Below are positions 8,905 to 17,431 of a stretch of DNA of 37,908 nt, in pieces. Made by a program: the position numbers and the translations under genes. Source of the DNA: Bacteroidetes bacterium 24-39-8 (GTDB taxonomy: Bacteria > Bacteroidota > Bacteroidia > Chitinophagales > Chitinophagaceae); NCBI GenBank assembly GCA_002256765.1, contig NCHJ01000014.1, positions 1 to 37,908 on the forward strand, in the 5' to 3' direction. Within the stretch, counting starts at the first letter, position 1. Each line of letters starts with the position of its first letter. The notes under the pieces were generated by a model. That model saw nothing but the letters and a program-made list of their open reading frames with translations. It was not told the DNA's origin and did not search any database.

Positions 8905-10272
8905 CTAAGCCAGTTTGAACTTGATTTTAAAATAGTTTCCATAGGTATCGTTGCTATTATAGGTGAGTTCACCACCCATGTCTTCAATCATTTTCTTAGA
9001 AACAGAAAAACCCAGACCAGATTGGTTGGTGGCTGAATCGTAGCTATTGGGATTCTGTAACTTGTTAAAATATTCGGTGAGCTTGCCCATACCAATGGGT
9101 TTGCCCATATTGATCATTTCAATAACGCAATAGTTTTCAGACTCTGAGGTATGAATACTGACCACTGTTGACTTTTGAACAAAACGGATAATATTGCTCA
9201 ATAATTTGAATAGGATATGCCTAATAAAAATTCTGTCAAGGTTTACTACTAATGGATTGGGTGAAAGATTAATCTGTAAACTAATTTGTTTCATACTTGC
9301 TGCATCAACCAAACTAATAGCAGCACGTTCTACTTCAGGAATAATATCAAAATCTTCTAAGTTGAATTCCACTTTACCCGTATCGGCGTCAGCTGAATCA
9401 GACAATTTTTGAGAGAGATAATGGAGTTTCTCATTACCCATGGTAATATAACTCAAAATCTCCTTCTGATCCATGGTTAGGTTAGAAGAAGTTCTATTAA
9501 TCAGATCTATTGAAATTTGATTTGACCCAATAAAGTTCTTGAGGTCATGAATCATAATGTTCAAAGTATTCTGACGGTAGTCACTCAATTGTTTCAATCG
9601 CCTATTGGCTTCTTCAATGACCTGGTGTTGGTCATTGATCATTTCATTTTGTTCCAGCAAGCGTTTGTTAGACTCTTCAATGATCAGATTTTTCTGAATC
9701 TCTCTTCTCACAATTAAGTAACGGTTATGGGCAATCAAACAAGAGAAAGAAGAGATTAAGAAGTATACCCCACCGCCATTGCGGATCAGACCCGCATAGC
9801 CATCATCCCTACCCGTAATAGAATATAATAAAAGAATCACCACATAGGTTAAACCTACGTGCATCATACTATAAATGGGTTTCCAGAAAATGGTGGTGTT
9901 CAGCAAAAGTACCATTACCGATGCCAGCATATAATAAGGCATGGAAGCAGAAGCTGGTAAGATACCACAGGAAAAAGCAGCTAAACCAAGGTTGACCGCT
10001 ACAATTAAATTTAAGGAAATCAGGTAACTCCAACGCTGTTTGGTACCAAACCAATAAATCAAATAAGAAATAGCAAAGCAGACCACCCTTAGGAACATGT
10101 AGTTTACCCACTGTGGTTTAGAGAACAGCAGGTCTAGCACCCAGAAAAGCGGAAGCGAGAAGAGCATGGTCCAGATGGCTACGTTTGCATAGAACGTACC
10201 ATTCTTATCCATTTCCTCCTCAAACTGCTCGGGAGCAATGTTTACATAAGGGATTTTATGATAATTGATCAT
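8905..10272 (-). CDS. Membrane sensor histidine kinase at the head of the polysaccharide locus
   Basis: 455 residues. Five or six hydrophobic helices fill residues 31-180, then a coiled coil (about 188-235), then an H-box IHDLKN with the phospho-acceptor His at 242. A HATPase_c domain follows, with an N-box like LLSNIIRF and a G2 box SGLGF. The usual G1 box DxGxG is replaced by NMGKPIGMG, so the nucleotide site is non-canonical though probably still able to bind ATP. No response regulator is adjacent. Its stop lies 16 bases before the BcsB-like start, so it probably senses a membrane signal that controls polymer synthesis. Its partner must be elsewhere, or it may act directly on the machinery. 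Confidence 0.8.
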   Translation of the reverse strand: MINYHKIPYVNIAPEQFEEEMDKNGTFYANVAIWTMLFSLPLFWVLDLLFSKPQWVNYMFLRVVCFAISYLIYWFGTKQRWSYLISLNLIVAVNLGLAAFSCGILPASASMPYYMLASVMVLLLNTTIFWKPIYSMMHVGLTYVVILLLYSITGRDDGYAGLIRNGGGVYFLISSFSCLIAHNRYLIVRREIQKNLIIEESNKRLLEQNEMINDQHQVIEEANRRLKQLSDYRQNTLNIMIHDLKNFIGSNQISIDLINRTSSNLTMDQKEILSYITMGNEKLHYLSQKLSDSADADTGKVEFNLEDFDIIPEVERAAISLVDAASMKQISLQINLSPNPLVVNLDRIFIRHILFKLLSNIIRFVQKSTVVSIHTSESENYCVIEMINMGKPIGMGKLTEYFNKLQNPNSYDSATNQSGLGFSVSKKMIEDMGGELTYNSNDTYGNYFKIKFKLA

Positions 10273-10472
10273 TTTTTACTTAGGGTACAATCAACTGTTA
10301 ACGGATGATCAACCGGTCTGAGGGCACCAAATTGACCGCTATTTTCCAATTAAGCTGGTTGTAGCTTACACATAACGCTCAAATAGGGGCAGATATTAGA
10401 AAATGTGAAAAAATATTTATACGGTATGACTAATTTCAGGCATGTTTCTATCTTCACCCTACAATTTATACT
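10273..10472. promoter_or_regulatory. Divergent promoter region, polysaccharide locus / ABC exporter
   Basis: This 200-base AT-rich gap separates divergently transcribed genes and must hold promoters for both. I find no convincing TTTG/TAnnTTTG pair or perfect palindrome in it, so the promoter call rests on gene orientation alone. Confidence 0.4.
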
Positions 10473-11372
10473 ATGCAAGAAGTGCTAAACATCAACGGAA
10501 TCTCCAAATCCTATGGCCCTATTAAGGCATTGCAAAATGTTAGTTTTACAGTGCCACAGGGTTCTGTTTTTGGATTATTGGGACCAAATGGTAGTGGCAA
10601 AACCACGCTTTTGAGTATTATTTTAGACATTCTAAAGGCCGATGCCGGCAGTTTTGCTTGGTTTGGGCATCCCGGATCACCCGCAACAAGAAAGCAAATT
10701 GGCTCTTTATTAGAGACCCCAAATTTTTATCATTATCTCTCTGCAACGGACAATTTAAAAATCACTCAGGCCATTAGTGGCAGGGGCGATAATAACTCCA
10801 TAGATACCGCCCTGAAAATTGTGAAATTGTATGAGCGGAAAAATAGCAAGTTTAGCACTTACAGTTTGGGCATGAAACAAAGGTTGGCCATTGGCGCAGC
10901 TTTATTGGGCAACCCAGATGTATTGTTGTTTGATGAACCAACCAATGGCTTGGACCCTGTAGGGATAGCCGAAATTAGAGAACTGATTAGAGAACTGGCC
11001 AAACAAGGCAAGACCATTATCATGGCCAGCCACTTACTAGATGAGGTAGAAAAAGTTTGTACGCATGTGGCCATTATGAAAAGAGGAACCCTTTTAACAG
11101 CAGGCCCAGTAGATGAAGTGTTGGCTAATGAAGACATTGTAGAATTGGGAAGTCCTGATTTAAATGCATTAGAAAATATTTTGCAACAATACCAAGGTGT
11201 CACTCAAATAAAAGCAACGGACCATCAATCCTTGCAAGTATTCTTTCCTATTGGCACAGCCAGTATGGAAGCTATTAACAAGCATTGTTTTGAACAAGGT
11301 GTGGTGCTGAACCAACTGACCTTGAAAAAGAAAAGCCTTGAATCCAAATTCTTTGAATTGACCAACGACTAA
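10473..11372 (+). CDS. ABC transporter ATP-binding protein (ABC-2 exporter type)
   Basis: 299 residues. Walker A GPNGSGKT is at 37-44, the signature YSLGMKQR at about 130-137, Walker B LLFDEP at 151-156 with TNGLDP following, and the H-loop in ASHLLDEVEKV. A C-terminal extension of about 80 residues after the core is usual for CcmA/NatA/DrrA-type ATPases. It powers the permease encoded 10 bases downstream. Substrate is unknown; such pairs export drugs, lipids or antimicrobial peptides. It is divergent from the polysaccharide locus, and nothing in the sequence proves a functional link with it. Confidence 0.9.
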   Translation: MQEVLNINGISKSYGPIKALQNVSFTVPQGSVFGLLGPNGSGKTTLLSIILDILKADAGSFAWFGHPGSPATRKQIGSLLETPNFYHYLSATDNLKITQAISGRGDNNSIDTALKIVKLYERKNSKFSTYSLGMKQRLAIGAALLGNPDVLLFDEPTNGLDPVGIAEIRELIRELAKQGKTIIMASHLLDEVEKVCTHVAIMKRGTLLTAGPVDEVLANEDIVELGSPDLNALENILQQYQGVTQIKATDHQSLQVFFPIGTASMEAINKHCFEQGVVLNQLTLKKKSLESKFFELTND

Positions 11373-11382
11373 CACTAGCAAT

Positions 11383-12213
11383 ATGAACCTATTAGCACTT
11401 GTAAAAATAGAATGGCTTAAAATAAAAAAATACCCAGCATTCTGGTGGATGTTTGGCATAGTGGCTTTGACTTATCCAGGCACCAATATGATGTTCTATT
11501 ATGGATATAGTGAGGGCACCAAGGGTAAGGAAGTAGCTAGCAGTGTGGCCAAAATGCTCTTGGGTAATCCCTTTGCATTTCCTGAGACCTGGCATACAGT
11601 AGCATTTTTATCTTCCGTATTTATCATGATTCCAGCCATCTTGGTCATCATGTTGGTGACCAATGAATACAATTACAAAACGCATAGACAAAATATCATT
11701 GACGGTTGGAGCAGGAGCCAGTTTGTGACCAGTAAATTATTTGACGTATTGATTATTTCTTTAGTGAGTACCGTACTGTATGCGGTTGTAGCATTTGGTT
11801 TTGGGGCTTGGGCCGATTATGACAATATTGGAAGATGGGCAGAACAATTGCAATACATTCCCTTATTCTTATTGCAAACATTTGCCCAATTGTCTATTGC
11901 TTTTCTGTTGGGTTTCTTGATTAAGAAAGCCTTTATTGCTTTAGGTATTTTCTTTTTCTATAACCTGATCTTAGAAAATATTGCAGTGGCTTATGCCAAA
12001 ATGAAATTGGATGATATTGGTAAATTCTTACCCTTTGAAATTTCTGACAGGATTATTCCATCCCCTGCATTTATGTCTAGGTTTGGCAAGGATATGAAAG
12101 CGGCATACGAAAAAGCGTTAGACGCTATTCCCTTGCACATAGGCTTGACCTTGGTATTAACTGCTGCTATCTGGGCATTTTGTTATTGGATGCACAAACG
12201 CAGAGATCTCTAA
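11383..12213 (+). CDS. ABC-2 type permease subunit
   Basis: 276 residues. It begins with a short amphipathic segment (KIEWLKIKKYPAFW) and has about six membrane helices, with a large first extracytoplasmic loop around the GNPFAFPETW segment and a C-terminal helix ending in a basic tail (HKRRDL). That N-terminal amphipathic helix followed by a six-helix bundle is typical of ABC-2/NatB-like permeases. It directly follows its ATPase gene with a 10-base gap. It is convergent with the epimerase gene ending at 12239, separated by 25 bases in which I see no hairpin. Confidence 0.8.
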   Translation: MNLLALVKIEWLKIKKYPAFWWMFGIVALTYPGTNMMFYYGYSEGTKGKEVASSVAKMLLGNPFAFPETWHTVAFLSSVFIMIPAILVIMLVTNEYNYKTHRQNIIDGWSRSQFVTSKLFDVLIISLVSTVLYAVVAFGFGAWADYDNIGRWAEQLQYIPLFLLQTFAQLSIAFLLGFLIKKAFIALGIFFFYNLILENIAVAYAKMKLDDIGKFLPFEISDRIIPSPAFMSRFGKDMKAAYEKALDAIPLHIGLTLVLTAAIWAFCYWMHKRRDL

Positions 12214-12238
12214 GGCAGAGTTGAATGTTTTGAAAATC

Positions 12239-13171
12239 TTATTTACTGGTTTGAACCAATTCTTCCAATGCTTGGTCAATGGTAGGGTAAGTATGTTTAA
12301 AACCTGCTGATTGAATTTTGAAACTGTTTACTTTGGCGCTTTTTAATACTTCAATACTCATTTCTCCTAAGACTAATTTTAGTAAGAAGGCAGGCACATG
12401 AAAGCTCAAGTAAAAACTGCCTTTCATTTTTTTGGCCAGGGTGAGCATTAAATTTTTGTTGGTCACCGTTTCTGGTGCCACCGCATTATAGATACCATTG
12501 AATTGGGTTTCTTCTATGGCTTGTAACAGTAAGTTGCAAAGGTCTTTGATATGGATCCAACTAATGATTTGGTTGCCTGAACCTAAGATAGTTGCAATGC
12601 CAAATTTTACCGGCTTTTTAAATTCAATCATGGCACCACCGTCATTGCTGAGCACTATACCAAATCTAAAAATGACCAATCTTTTGCCCATGGTTGCAAT
12701 AGGTGCCACTGCATTTTCCCATAGTTGACATGTCTCTCCCAAAAAGTCTTTGTCTGCAGGTGCGTCTTCCATAAATCCTTTATCCAAACTCTTTGCCGTG
12801 TCTGGACCGTACCAACCAATGCCAGAAGCAGACACCAATGATTGCACCTGATTGGGAATGGTTTTTAAAGCATGAACCAAGAGTTCACCTGATTGCACCC
12901 TACTGTCTAGAATTTCTTGTTTGCGTGCTTTATTCCAGCGCTTGTCTGCAACACCAGCTCCTGCCAAGTGAATAATATGATCTGCACTACTAATGGCTTT
13001 GGGGTCAATGGTTCCATTTGGAATATCCCATTGGTAATAACTGATATTGGGATTACTAGAACTAGTTGGGTTTCTGGTTAAGATGGCTACTTGATGCCCT
13101 TTTGCAATTAAGACCTGGGTAAGTGCACGCCCTACCATTCCTGTTCCTCCGGTAATTAGAATATTTGCCAT
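12239..13171 (-). CDS. TIGR01777-family NAD(P)-dependent epimerase (SDR)
   Basis: 310 residues from the ATG at 13171, chosen over the longer frame (13240) because MANILITGGTGMVG places the Rossmann glycine motif (8-14) at the N-terminus as in the family. Other family marks are HLAGAGVADKRW, SASGIGWYG containing the YG pair, and ISWIHIKDL in the C-terminal half. The protein is an extended SDR; relatives include E. coli YfcH and plant SulA-type proteins, with unclear substrates. It lies downstream of ftsZ on the same strand, but a strong terminator (13206-13235) overlaps its upstream region, so it probably has its own promoter or relies on read-through. Confidence 0.85.
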   Translation of the reverse strand: MANILITGGTGMVGRALTQVLIAKGHQVAILTRNPTSSSNPNISYYQWDIPNGTIDPKAISSADHIIHLAGAGVADKRWNKARKQEILDSRVQSGELLVHALKTIPNQVQSLVSASGIGWYGPDTAKSLDKGFMEDAPADKDFLGETCQLWENAVAPIATMGKRLVIFRFGIVLSNDGGAMIEFKKPVKFGIATILGSGNQIISWIHIKDLCNLLLQAIEETQFNGIYNAVAPETVTNKNLMLTLAKKMKGSFYLSFHVPAFLLKLVLGEMSIEVLKSAKVNSFKIQSAGFKHTYPTIDQALEELVQTSK

Positions 13172-13205
13172 ACTGCAAGTTAATCTGGTTTTGCAGAACT
13201 CACAT

Positions 13206-13235
13206 AAAAAACCCCCGGAAGCTATTCCGGGGGTT
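13206..13235 (-). terminator. Rho-independent terminator closing the dcw cluster after ftsZ
   Basis: Arms AACCCCCGGAA (13210-13220) and TTCCGGGGGTT (13225-13235) form a perfect 11-bp stem with a 4-base loop. On the minus strand the stem is followed by TTTTTT (complement of 13206-13211). It lies 43 bases after the ftsZ stop codon and is the strongest terminator in the window. Confidence 0.9.
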
Positions 13236-13277
13236 AACAACTAAATCACCATGTTGTGAGATCAAAGCTAGCAATCG

Positions 13278-15104
13278 TTAATCTGGCTTTTTTCCATCCA
13301 GAAAGGTATTGATGGTAGAGAGTTGGGTTTGGTTATTGGCATCTTTTCCAACAGTTACCTTACTGTAAAAATTCTCTACAGAAGTTAAGGTATTACCAAA
13401 CAACTCCATATTCCTACGTATGTACGCAGGTACCGAATCAAATTCATTGTTGGGGTCGGTAGTGTTCATGTTAAAAGACAGGTTGCGCAACTTTTGAATA
13501 CGCTCTGCGGCCCTTCTTTTTTGTTCTTCCGACTCGTCTAAATAGGCGTCTTCTTGAGGAATAGAAGCTTGCACAGGCGCTACTTGTGGGGCTGGTGCAA
13601 CAACTTCTTCACGCATCACCAATTGCATAGGTTCCTCTTCCGTCTCCACAGGTGGAGTTACAGGAGTTTCAGCATAAATATTATTGGGTTTGCTTAAACC
13701 TGCAAATCTATTGGTATTTACCACAGCTGGTTGTTCAGAAACCGTAAAGTTGACTAATTCTTCTAATTCAGTTTTTGCAACAGGCTCAGGAGTAATTTCC
13801 ATTTCAGGAGCTTTTACTTCCATGGTTTCAGGAAGATCCAAACTCAGTTCAAAATGAAATACCTCGTGTTCTTCTGTAGTATCTAATGCAGCTGAAACAA
13901 TGGGCTCCACCATGTATACAGGTGCTTCTACTTCCAACTCAGACTTATAAATTGGCATGTCTAACAGCTCGTCTGAATCCTGTAGACTTGGCTCAAAAGG
14001 GTCAAATTCAGGTTGCGGATTGGCTGGCTTTGCAGCTACTGGCATTTTGGGTTCCGCACCAGCAACGTCTAAAGTCATGACAATTTTCTCTTCAACTGGT
14101 GCCGCTTTTTGTACAGGCACAGGTTTGGAGAATGGATCTTTGTGTTCAAATCCTGTAGCAATTAATGTAATGCCAATTTTCTTATCCAGTGTTGGGTCAT
14201 AACCCATACCCACAATCACGTCTGTGGCTTCACCAGCCTGCATACGGAGATAATTATTAATGGTTTCAACCTCATCCATGGTGCATTCGTGTTCGCCTTC
14301 TGCACTATTAATATTGATCAGAATCCATTTAGCACCTTTGATATCGCTATCATTTAATAAAGGAGAACTCAAAGCTTCTTCAATAGCGCGTTGTGCCCTA
14401 TCTTCTCCTTCTACTTCACTCTTGCCCAAGATGGCAACACCACCATTCTTCATTACCGTACATACATCGGCAAAATCCACTATAATATGACCGCGACTAT
14501 TGATGATATCAGTGATACATTTTGCAGCTGTAGCCAAAACATTATCGGCCTTGCTAAATGCTTCTTTCATTTTCAGGTTACCATATTGCATGCGCAATTT
14601 ATCATTGCTAATCACCAATAAAGTATCTACATAAGGTTTCAATTGACGAATCCCTTCTTCTGCTTGTTGCAAACGTCTTGGACCTTCAAATCCAAATGGC
14701 GTAGTAACAATACCAACGGTTAAAATTCCTAGGTCTTTACAGATTTGAGAAATAATGGGAGCACCACCAGTTCCTGTTCCACCACCCATTCCAGCACAAA
14801 TGAATGCCATCTTGGTATTCACTTCTAGAATGCGTTTAATTTCTTCCAAGGATTCTTCAGTTGCTTTTTTGCCTACTTCAGGATTAGCACCAGCACCCAG
14901 ACCCTGGGTCAAGTGTGGTCCAAGCTGGATTTTGTTAGGAACCCTGCTTTGTTCAATAGCTTTTGCATCGGTATTGCAGATAATAAAATCTACTCCCTCA
15001 ATGTCTTGGGCAAACATGAAATTGACTGCATTGCTTCCTCCACCTCCAACACCAAGGACTTTGATGATAGAAGATTTCTGTTTTGGAAGATCAAAATGGA
15101 TCAT
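13278..15104 (-). CDS. ftsZ: Cell division protein FtsZ with long C-terminal linker
   Basis: 608 residues. The tubulin-like GTPase that forms the division ring has GGGGSN at 20-25 and the tubulin signature GGGTGTG at 107-113, and the globular core ends near residue 320. A linker of about 220 residues rich in Pro, Glu, Val and Ala follows, much longer than the roughly 50-residue linker of E. coli FtsZ. The conserved tail region holds VPAYIRRN before about 50 further residues. It is the last gene of the cluster, 74 bases after ftsA and before a strong terminator. The extra residues after VPAYIRRN mean the usual terminal FtsA-binding peptide is either internal or altered. Confidence 0.97.
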   Translation of the reverse strand: MIHFDLPKQKSSIIKVLGVGGGGSNAVNFMFAQDIEGVDFIICNTDAKAIEQSRVPNKIQLGPHLTQGLGAGANPEVGKKATEESLEEIKRILEVNTKMAFICAGMGGGTGTGGAPIISQICKDLGILTVGIVTTPFGFEGPRRLQQAEEGIRQLKPYVDTLLVISNDKLRMQYGNLKMKEAFSKADNVLATAAKCITDIINSRGHIIVDFADVCTVMKNGGVAILGKSEVEGEDRAQRAIEEALSSPLLNDSDIKGAKWILININSAEGEHECTMDEVETINNYLRMQAGEATDVIVGMGYDPTLDKKIGITLIATGFEHKDPFSKPVPVQKAAPVEEKIVMTLDVAGAEPKMPVAAKPANPQPEFDPFEPSLQDSDELLDMPIYKSELEVEAPVYMVEPIVSAALDTTEEHEVFHFELSLDLPETMEVKAPEMEITPEPVAKTELEELVNFTVSEQPAVVNTNRFAGLSKPNNIYAETPVTPPVETEEEPMQLVMREEVVAPAPQVAPVQASIPQEDAYLDESEEQKRRAAERIQKLRNLSFNMNTTDPNNEFDSVPAYIRRNMELFGNTLTSVENFYSKVTVGKDANNQTQLSTINTFLDGKKPD

Positions 15105-15178
15105 AAGGAAAGGTTTAGATGGACGTACTGTTTTCTACGGGGTATAGGATTATAGGTATTAACGAAAAAAAATAACAA

Positions 15179-16546
15179 TTATTTTATAATCTGATCTTCT
15201 TCCTCTTTGAACATGTCTATTAAGTTGTCTTTAAACATATTCCAGAACTTATTTTTTCTATTGGCAACATTCACAACTGGCGCTGCAGGAACTTCCATTT
15301 TCACTTCATCTTCTTGTTTGGTAAGTGCAGATGGCACATTTACTTTTACAAAAGCAGACTGGAAGTCTTTGTTATGATGCTCGTAGTCATTATAACCTTT
15401 TAGGATTAAGCCAATACAAGTACTGTACATAGGCTTTTTCAATTCCTCAATATGGTTAGGCGCCAAGTGCTCATTGGGCAAGCCAATTCTAGCATTTAGC
15501 CCCGTGGTATATTCGGTTAATTGAATCAGGTGTTTCAGCTGAGAACCGCCACCAGTAAGGATAACACCACCATTTAGTGCGCGGCTATCCAAACCAACTT
15601 GCTTTAAGTGGTAGCTTACAAAATCCAAGATCTCACTCATTCTTGCTTGAATAATCTGAGCCAAGTTTTTCACGCTGATTTCTTTGGCAGGCATGCCTTT
15701 TAAACCAGGGATGGTAATATAGGCATTGGCTTTTGCTTCATCGGCCAAGGCGCTACCAAACTGAACCTTCATGGCTTCTGCTTGGCTTTTCAGCACACCC
15801 AGACCCAAACGGATATCGTTGGTAATATTCTCACCACCAAAAGGAATCACTGCAGTATGTTTTAAAATACCTTCATAGAAAACAGCTAGGTCAGAAGTAC
15901 CACCACCAATATCTAGAATAGCCACACCAGCTTCCATATCAATCTCACTCATAACAGCACTAGCAGAAGCCAATGGCTGTAATACTAGGTCTTTGGTAGA
16001 CAAACCGCTTCTTTCAACGGCACGGTTAATATTGCGGATAGCGTTTCTATCTCCAGTAATAATATGGAAATTGGCACCCACTTTAACACCATTAAAACCC
16101 ACTGGATCTTTGATGTTTTGGATATTATCTACATGAAAATCTTGCGGAATTACGTCAATGATTTGGTCTCCTGCAGGAATAAAAGTCTTACGTTGGTTGT
16201 TAACCAATTGGTCAATCTCCCAACCTTGAATTTCATTGTCAGGTTCTTGTCTTACCATATCGCCGCGGGTTTGCAAGCTCTTGATATGGTGACCAGCAAT
16301 ACCTACATAGACTTCTTTCACTTCTAAATCAGGATTGCTTTCATAGCAATTAGCCAAAGCCTGTTGAATGGCTTTGATGGTCTGGTCAATATTCAAAACT
16401 TGACCATGCTGAACCCCACTACTATTGGCCCTACCAAAGCCCAGGATTTCTAATTTGCCAAACTCATTTTTTCTTCCTGCGATGGCTGCAATCTTGGTGG
16501 TACCGATGTCCAGACCAACAATGATGGGCGATTCATTGAGACTCAT
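15179..16546 (-). CDS. ftsA: Cell division protein FtsA
   Basis: 455 residues. The actin-like ATPase that ties FtsZ to the membrane shows the phosphate-1 motif VGLDIGTTKIAAI (about 9-21), the phosphate-2 motif LDIGGGTSDLAV and the adenosine motif LTGGGSQL. The C-terminal stretch KFWNMFKDNLIDMFKEE can form an amphipathic membrane-targeting helix, as in other FtsA proteins. It sits 18 bases after ftsQ and before ftsZ, the common order. It is somewhat longer than E. coli FtsA (420 residues), mainly in the region before the amphipathic helix. Confidence 0.96.
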   Translation of the reverse strand: MSLNESPIIVGLDIGTTKIAAIAGRKNEFGKLEILGFGRANSSGVQHGQVLNIDQTIKAIQQALANCYESNPDLEVKEVYVGIAGHHIKSLQTRGDMVRQEPDNEIQGWEIDQLVNNQRKTFIPAGDQIIDVIPQDFHVDNIQNIKDPVGFNGVKVGANFHIITGDRNAIRNINRAVERSGLSTKDLVLQPLASASAVMSEIDMEAGVAILDIGGGTSDLAVFYEGILKHTAVIPFGGENITNDIRLGLGVLKSQAEAMKVQFGSALADEAKANAYITIPGLKGMPAKEISVKNLAQIIQARMSEILDFVSYHLKQVGLDSRALNGGVILTGGGSQLKHLIQLTEYTTGLNARIGLPNEHLAPNHIEELKKPMYSTCIGLILKGYNDYEHHNKDFQSAFVKVNVPSALTKQEDEVKMEVPAAPVVNVANRKNKFWNMFKDNLIDMFKEEEDQIIK

Positions 16547-16564
16547 AAAATAGCTATTTAGTTG

Positions 16565-17431
16565 TTAACGGATTATTGTTTGATTTATTGTTTTTTGTTG
16601 GTTTTGAAGCATAATTTGCTTGGCCAGACCTGAGTCTATTTGGGCTTTCTCTGTGCCCCTTCTTATTGCCACTACTTGATTGCTAAAACGAATGTCTAAT
16701 TTCTCATAGGTATTGAGCCCCTGCTGCACCAACGCCTGTTCATAAAAGGCATTGAGTCTTTTAAATTTAGCCGCCAAATGATCCGTTGATCCCAGAAGAA
16801 TAATATGATTACCCACCATGGGAATTAATTCAAATTGACTTTGAGGATCAATATTGACTTGCTGAATCTGTGCCATCCAAAATGAATCCAGCAATATTTG
16901 CTTTGAAAGGTCTACCACCCCTTGCAGCACCATGCTATCAGGATGAGCCAGCACTGGTTTGTCAGAAGGAAAATTGGTAAAGACTGGAACTTTGGCGCTG
17001 ATTTTTTCACTTAAGGGCAATCGCATACCGGTACTGTCTACATAAAAAGAACCTCCCCCAATATGAAATACCCTTGCTACGGGTTGTCTTTCTTGAATAT
17101 GTACTTGCAGGGCTTGGTGATTGTCAAAATACAATTCAGCGTGATCTATCCAGCTATTGGCTTCTAATAAATTTTCTAGATTTCTCAAATTGGTTTTGGT
17201 AGTGGGGCTACCAATCACTTTGCCGTTGGTATTGATTAGTGACAAAATATCTTGCTCGTCAAGGAACATATGTTGTTCCGCACCAACAATTTCAATTTGA
17301 ATAGCCGTGCAAATTTTCTGAGACTTCTTAGTAATAGCCGCACCAAAGAGTACGGTAGCACCAATGCCAAACAAGATCCAAAGGGTTTGGATAATGCGTT
17401 TCTTCCACGGTATGTTCTTAAAACTCATCAA
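16565..17431 (-). CDS. ftsQ: Cell division protein FtsQ/DivIB
   Basis: 288 residues. A short basic cytoplasmic N-terminus (KNIPWKKR) precedes one membrane helix (about 14-32) and a periplasmic region beginning with a POTRA-like domain (VEIVGAEQHMFLDEQDI and so on), the layout of FtsQ. The PVARVF motif and a YVDSTG segment fit the family. The start ATG overlaps the TGA of murC (ATGA), which indicates translational coupling; a second ATG follows directly. Members of this family are poorly conserved, so position in the cluster supports the call strongly. Confidence 0.9.
   Translation of the reverse strand: MMSFKNIPWKKRIIQTLWILFGIGATVLFGAAITKKSQKICTAIQIEIVGAEQHMFLDEQDILSLINTNGKVIGSPTTKTNLRNLENLLEANSWIDHAELYFDNHQALQVHIQERQPVARVFHIGGGSFYVDSTGMRLPLSEKISAKVPVFTNFPSDKPVLAHPDSMVLQGVVDLSKQILLDSFWMAQIQQVNIDPQSQFELIPMVGNHIILLGSTDHLAAKFKRLNAFYEQALVQQGLNTYEKLDIRFSNQVVAIRRGTEKAQIDSGLAKQIMLQNQQKTINQTIIR

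Noticed and set aside
8889-8987. Extended N-terminus of the BcsB-like protein
   Set aside because: It overlaps the 3' end of the kinase gene and would bury the clear signal peptide beginning at 8888.
12214-12238. Terminator between the convergent permease and epimerase genes
   Set aside because: Only 25 bases and no hairpin with a T-run visible.
14755-15147. Antisense frames inside ftsZ and other dcw genes
   Set aside because: They overlap strongly conserved coding sequence on the other strand and show no family features.
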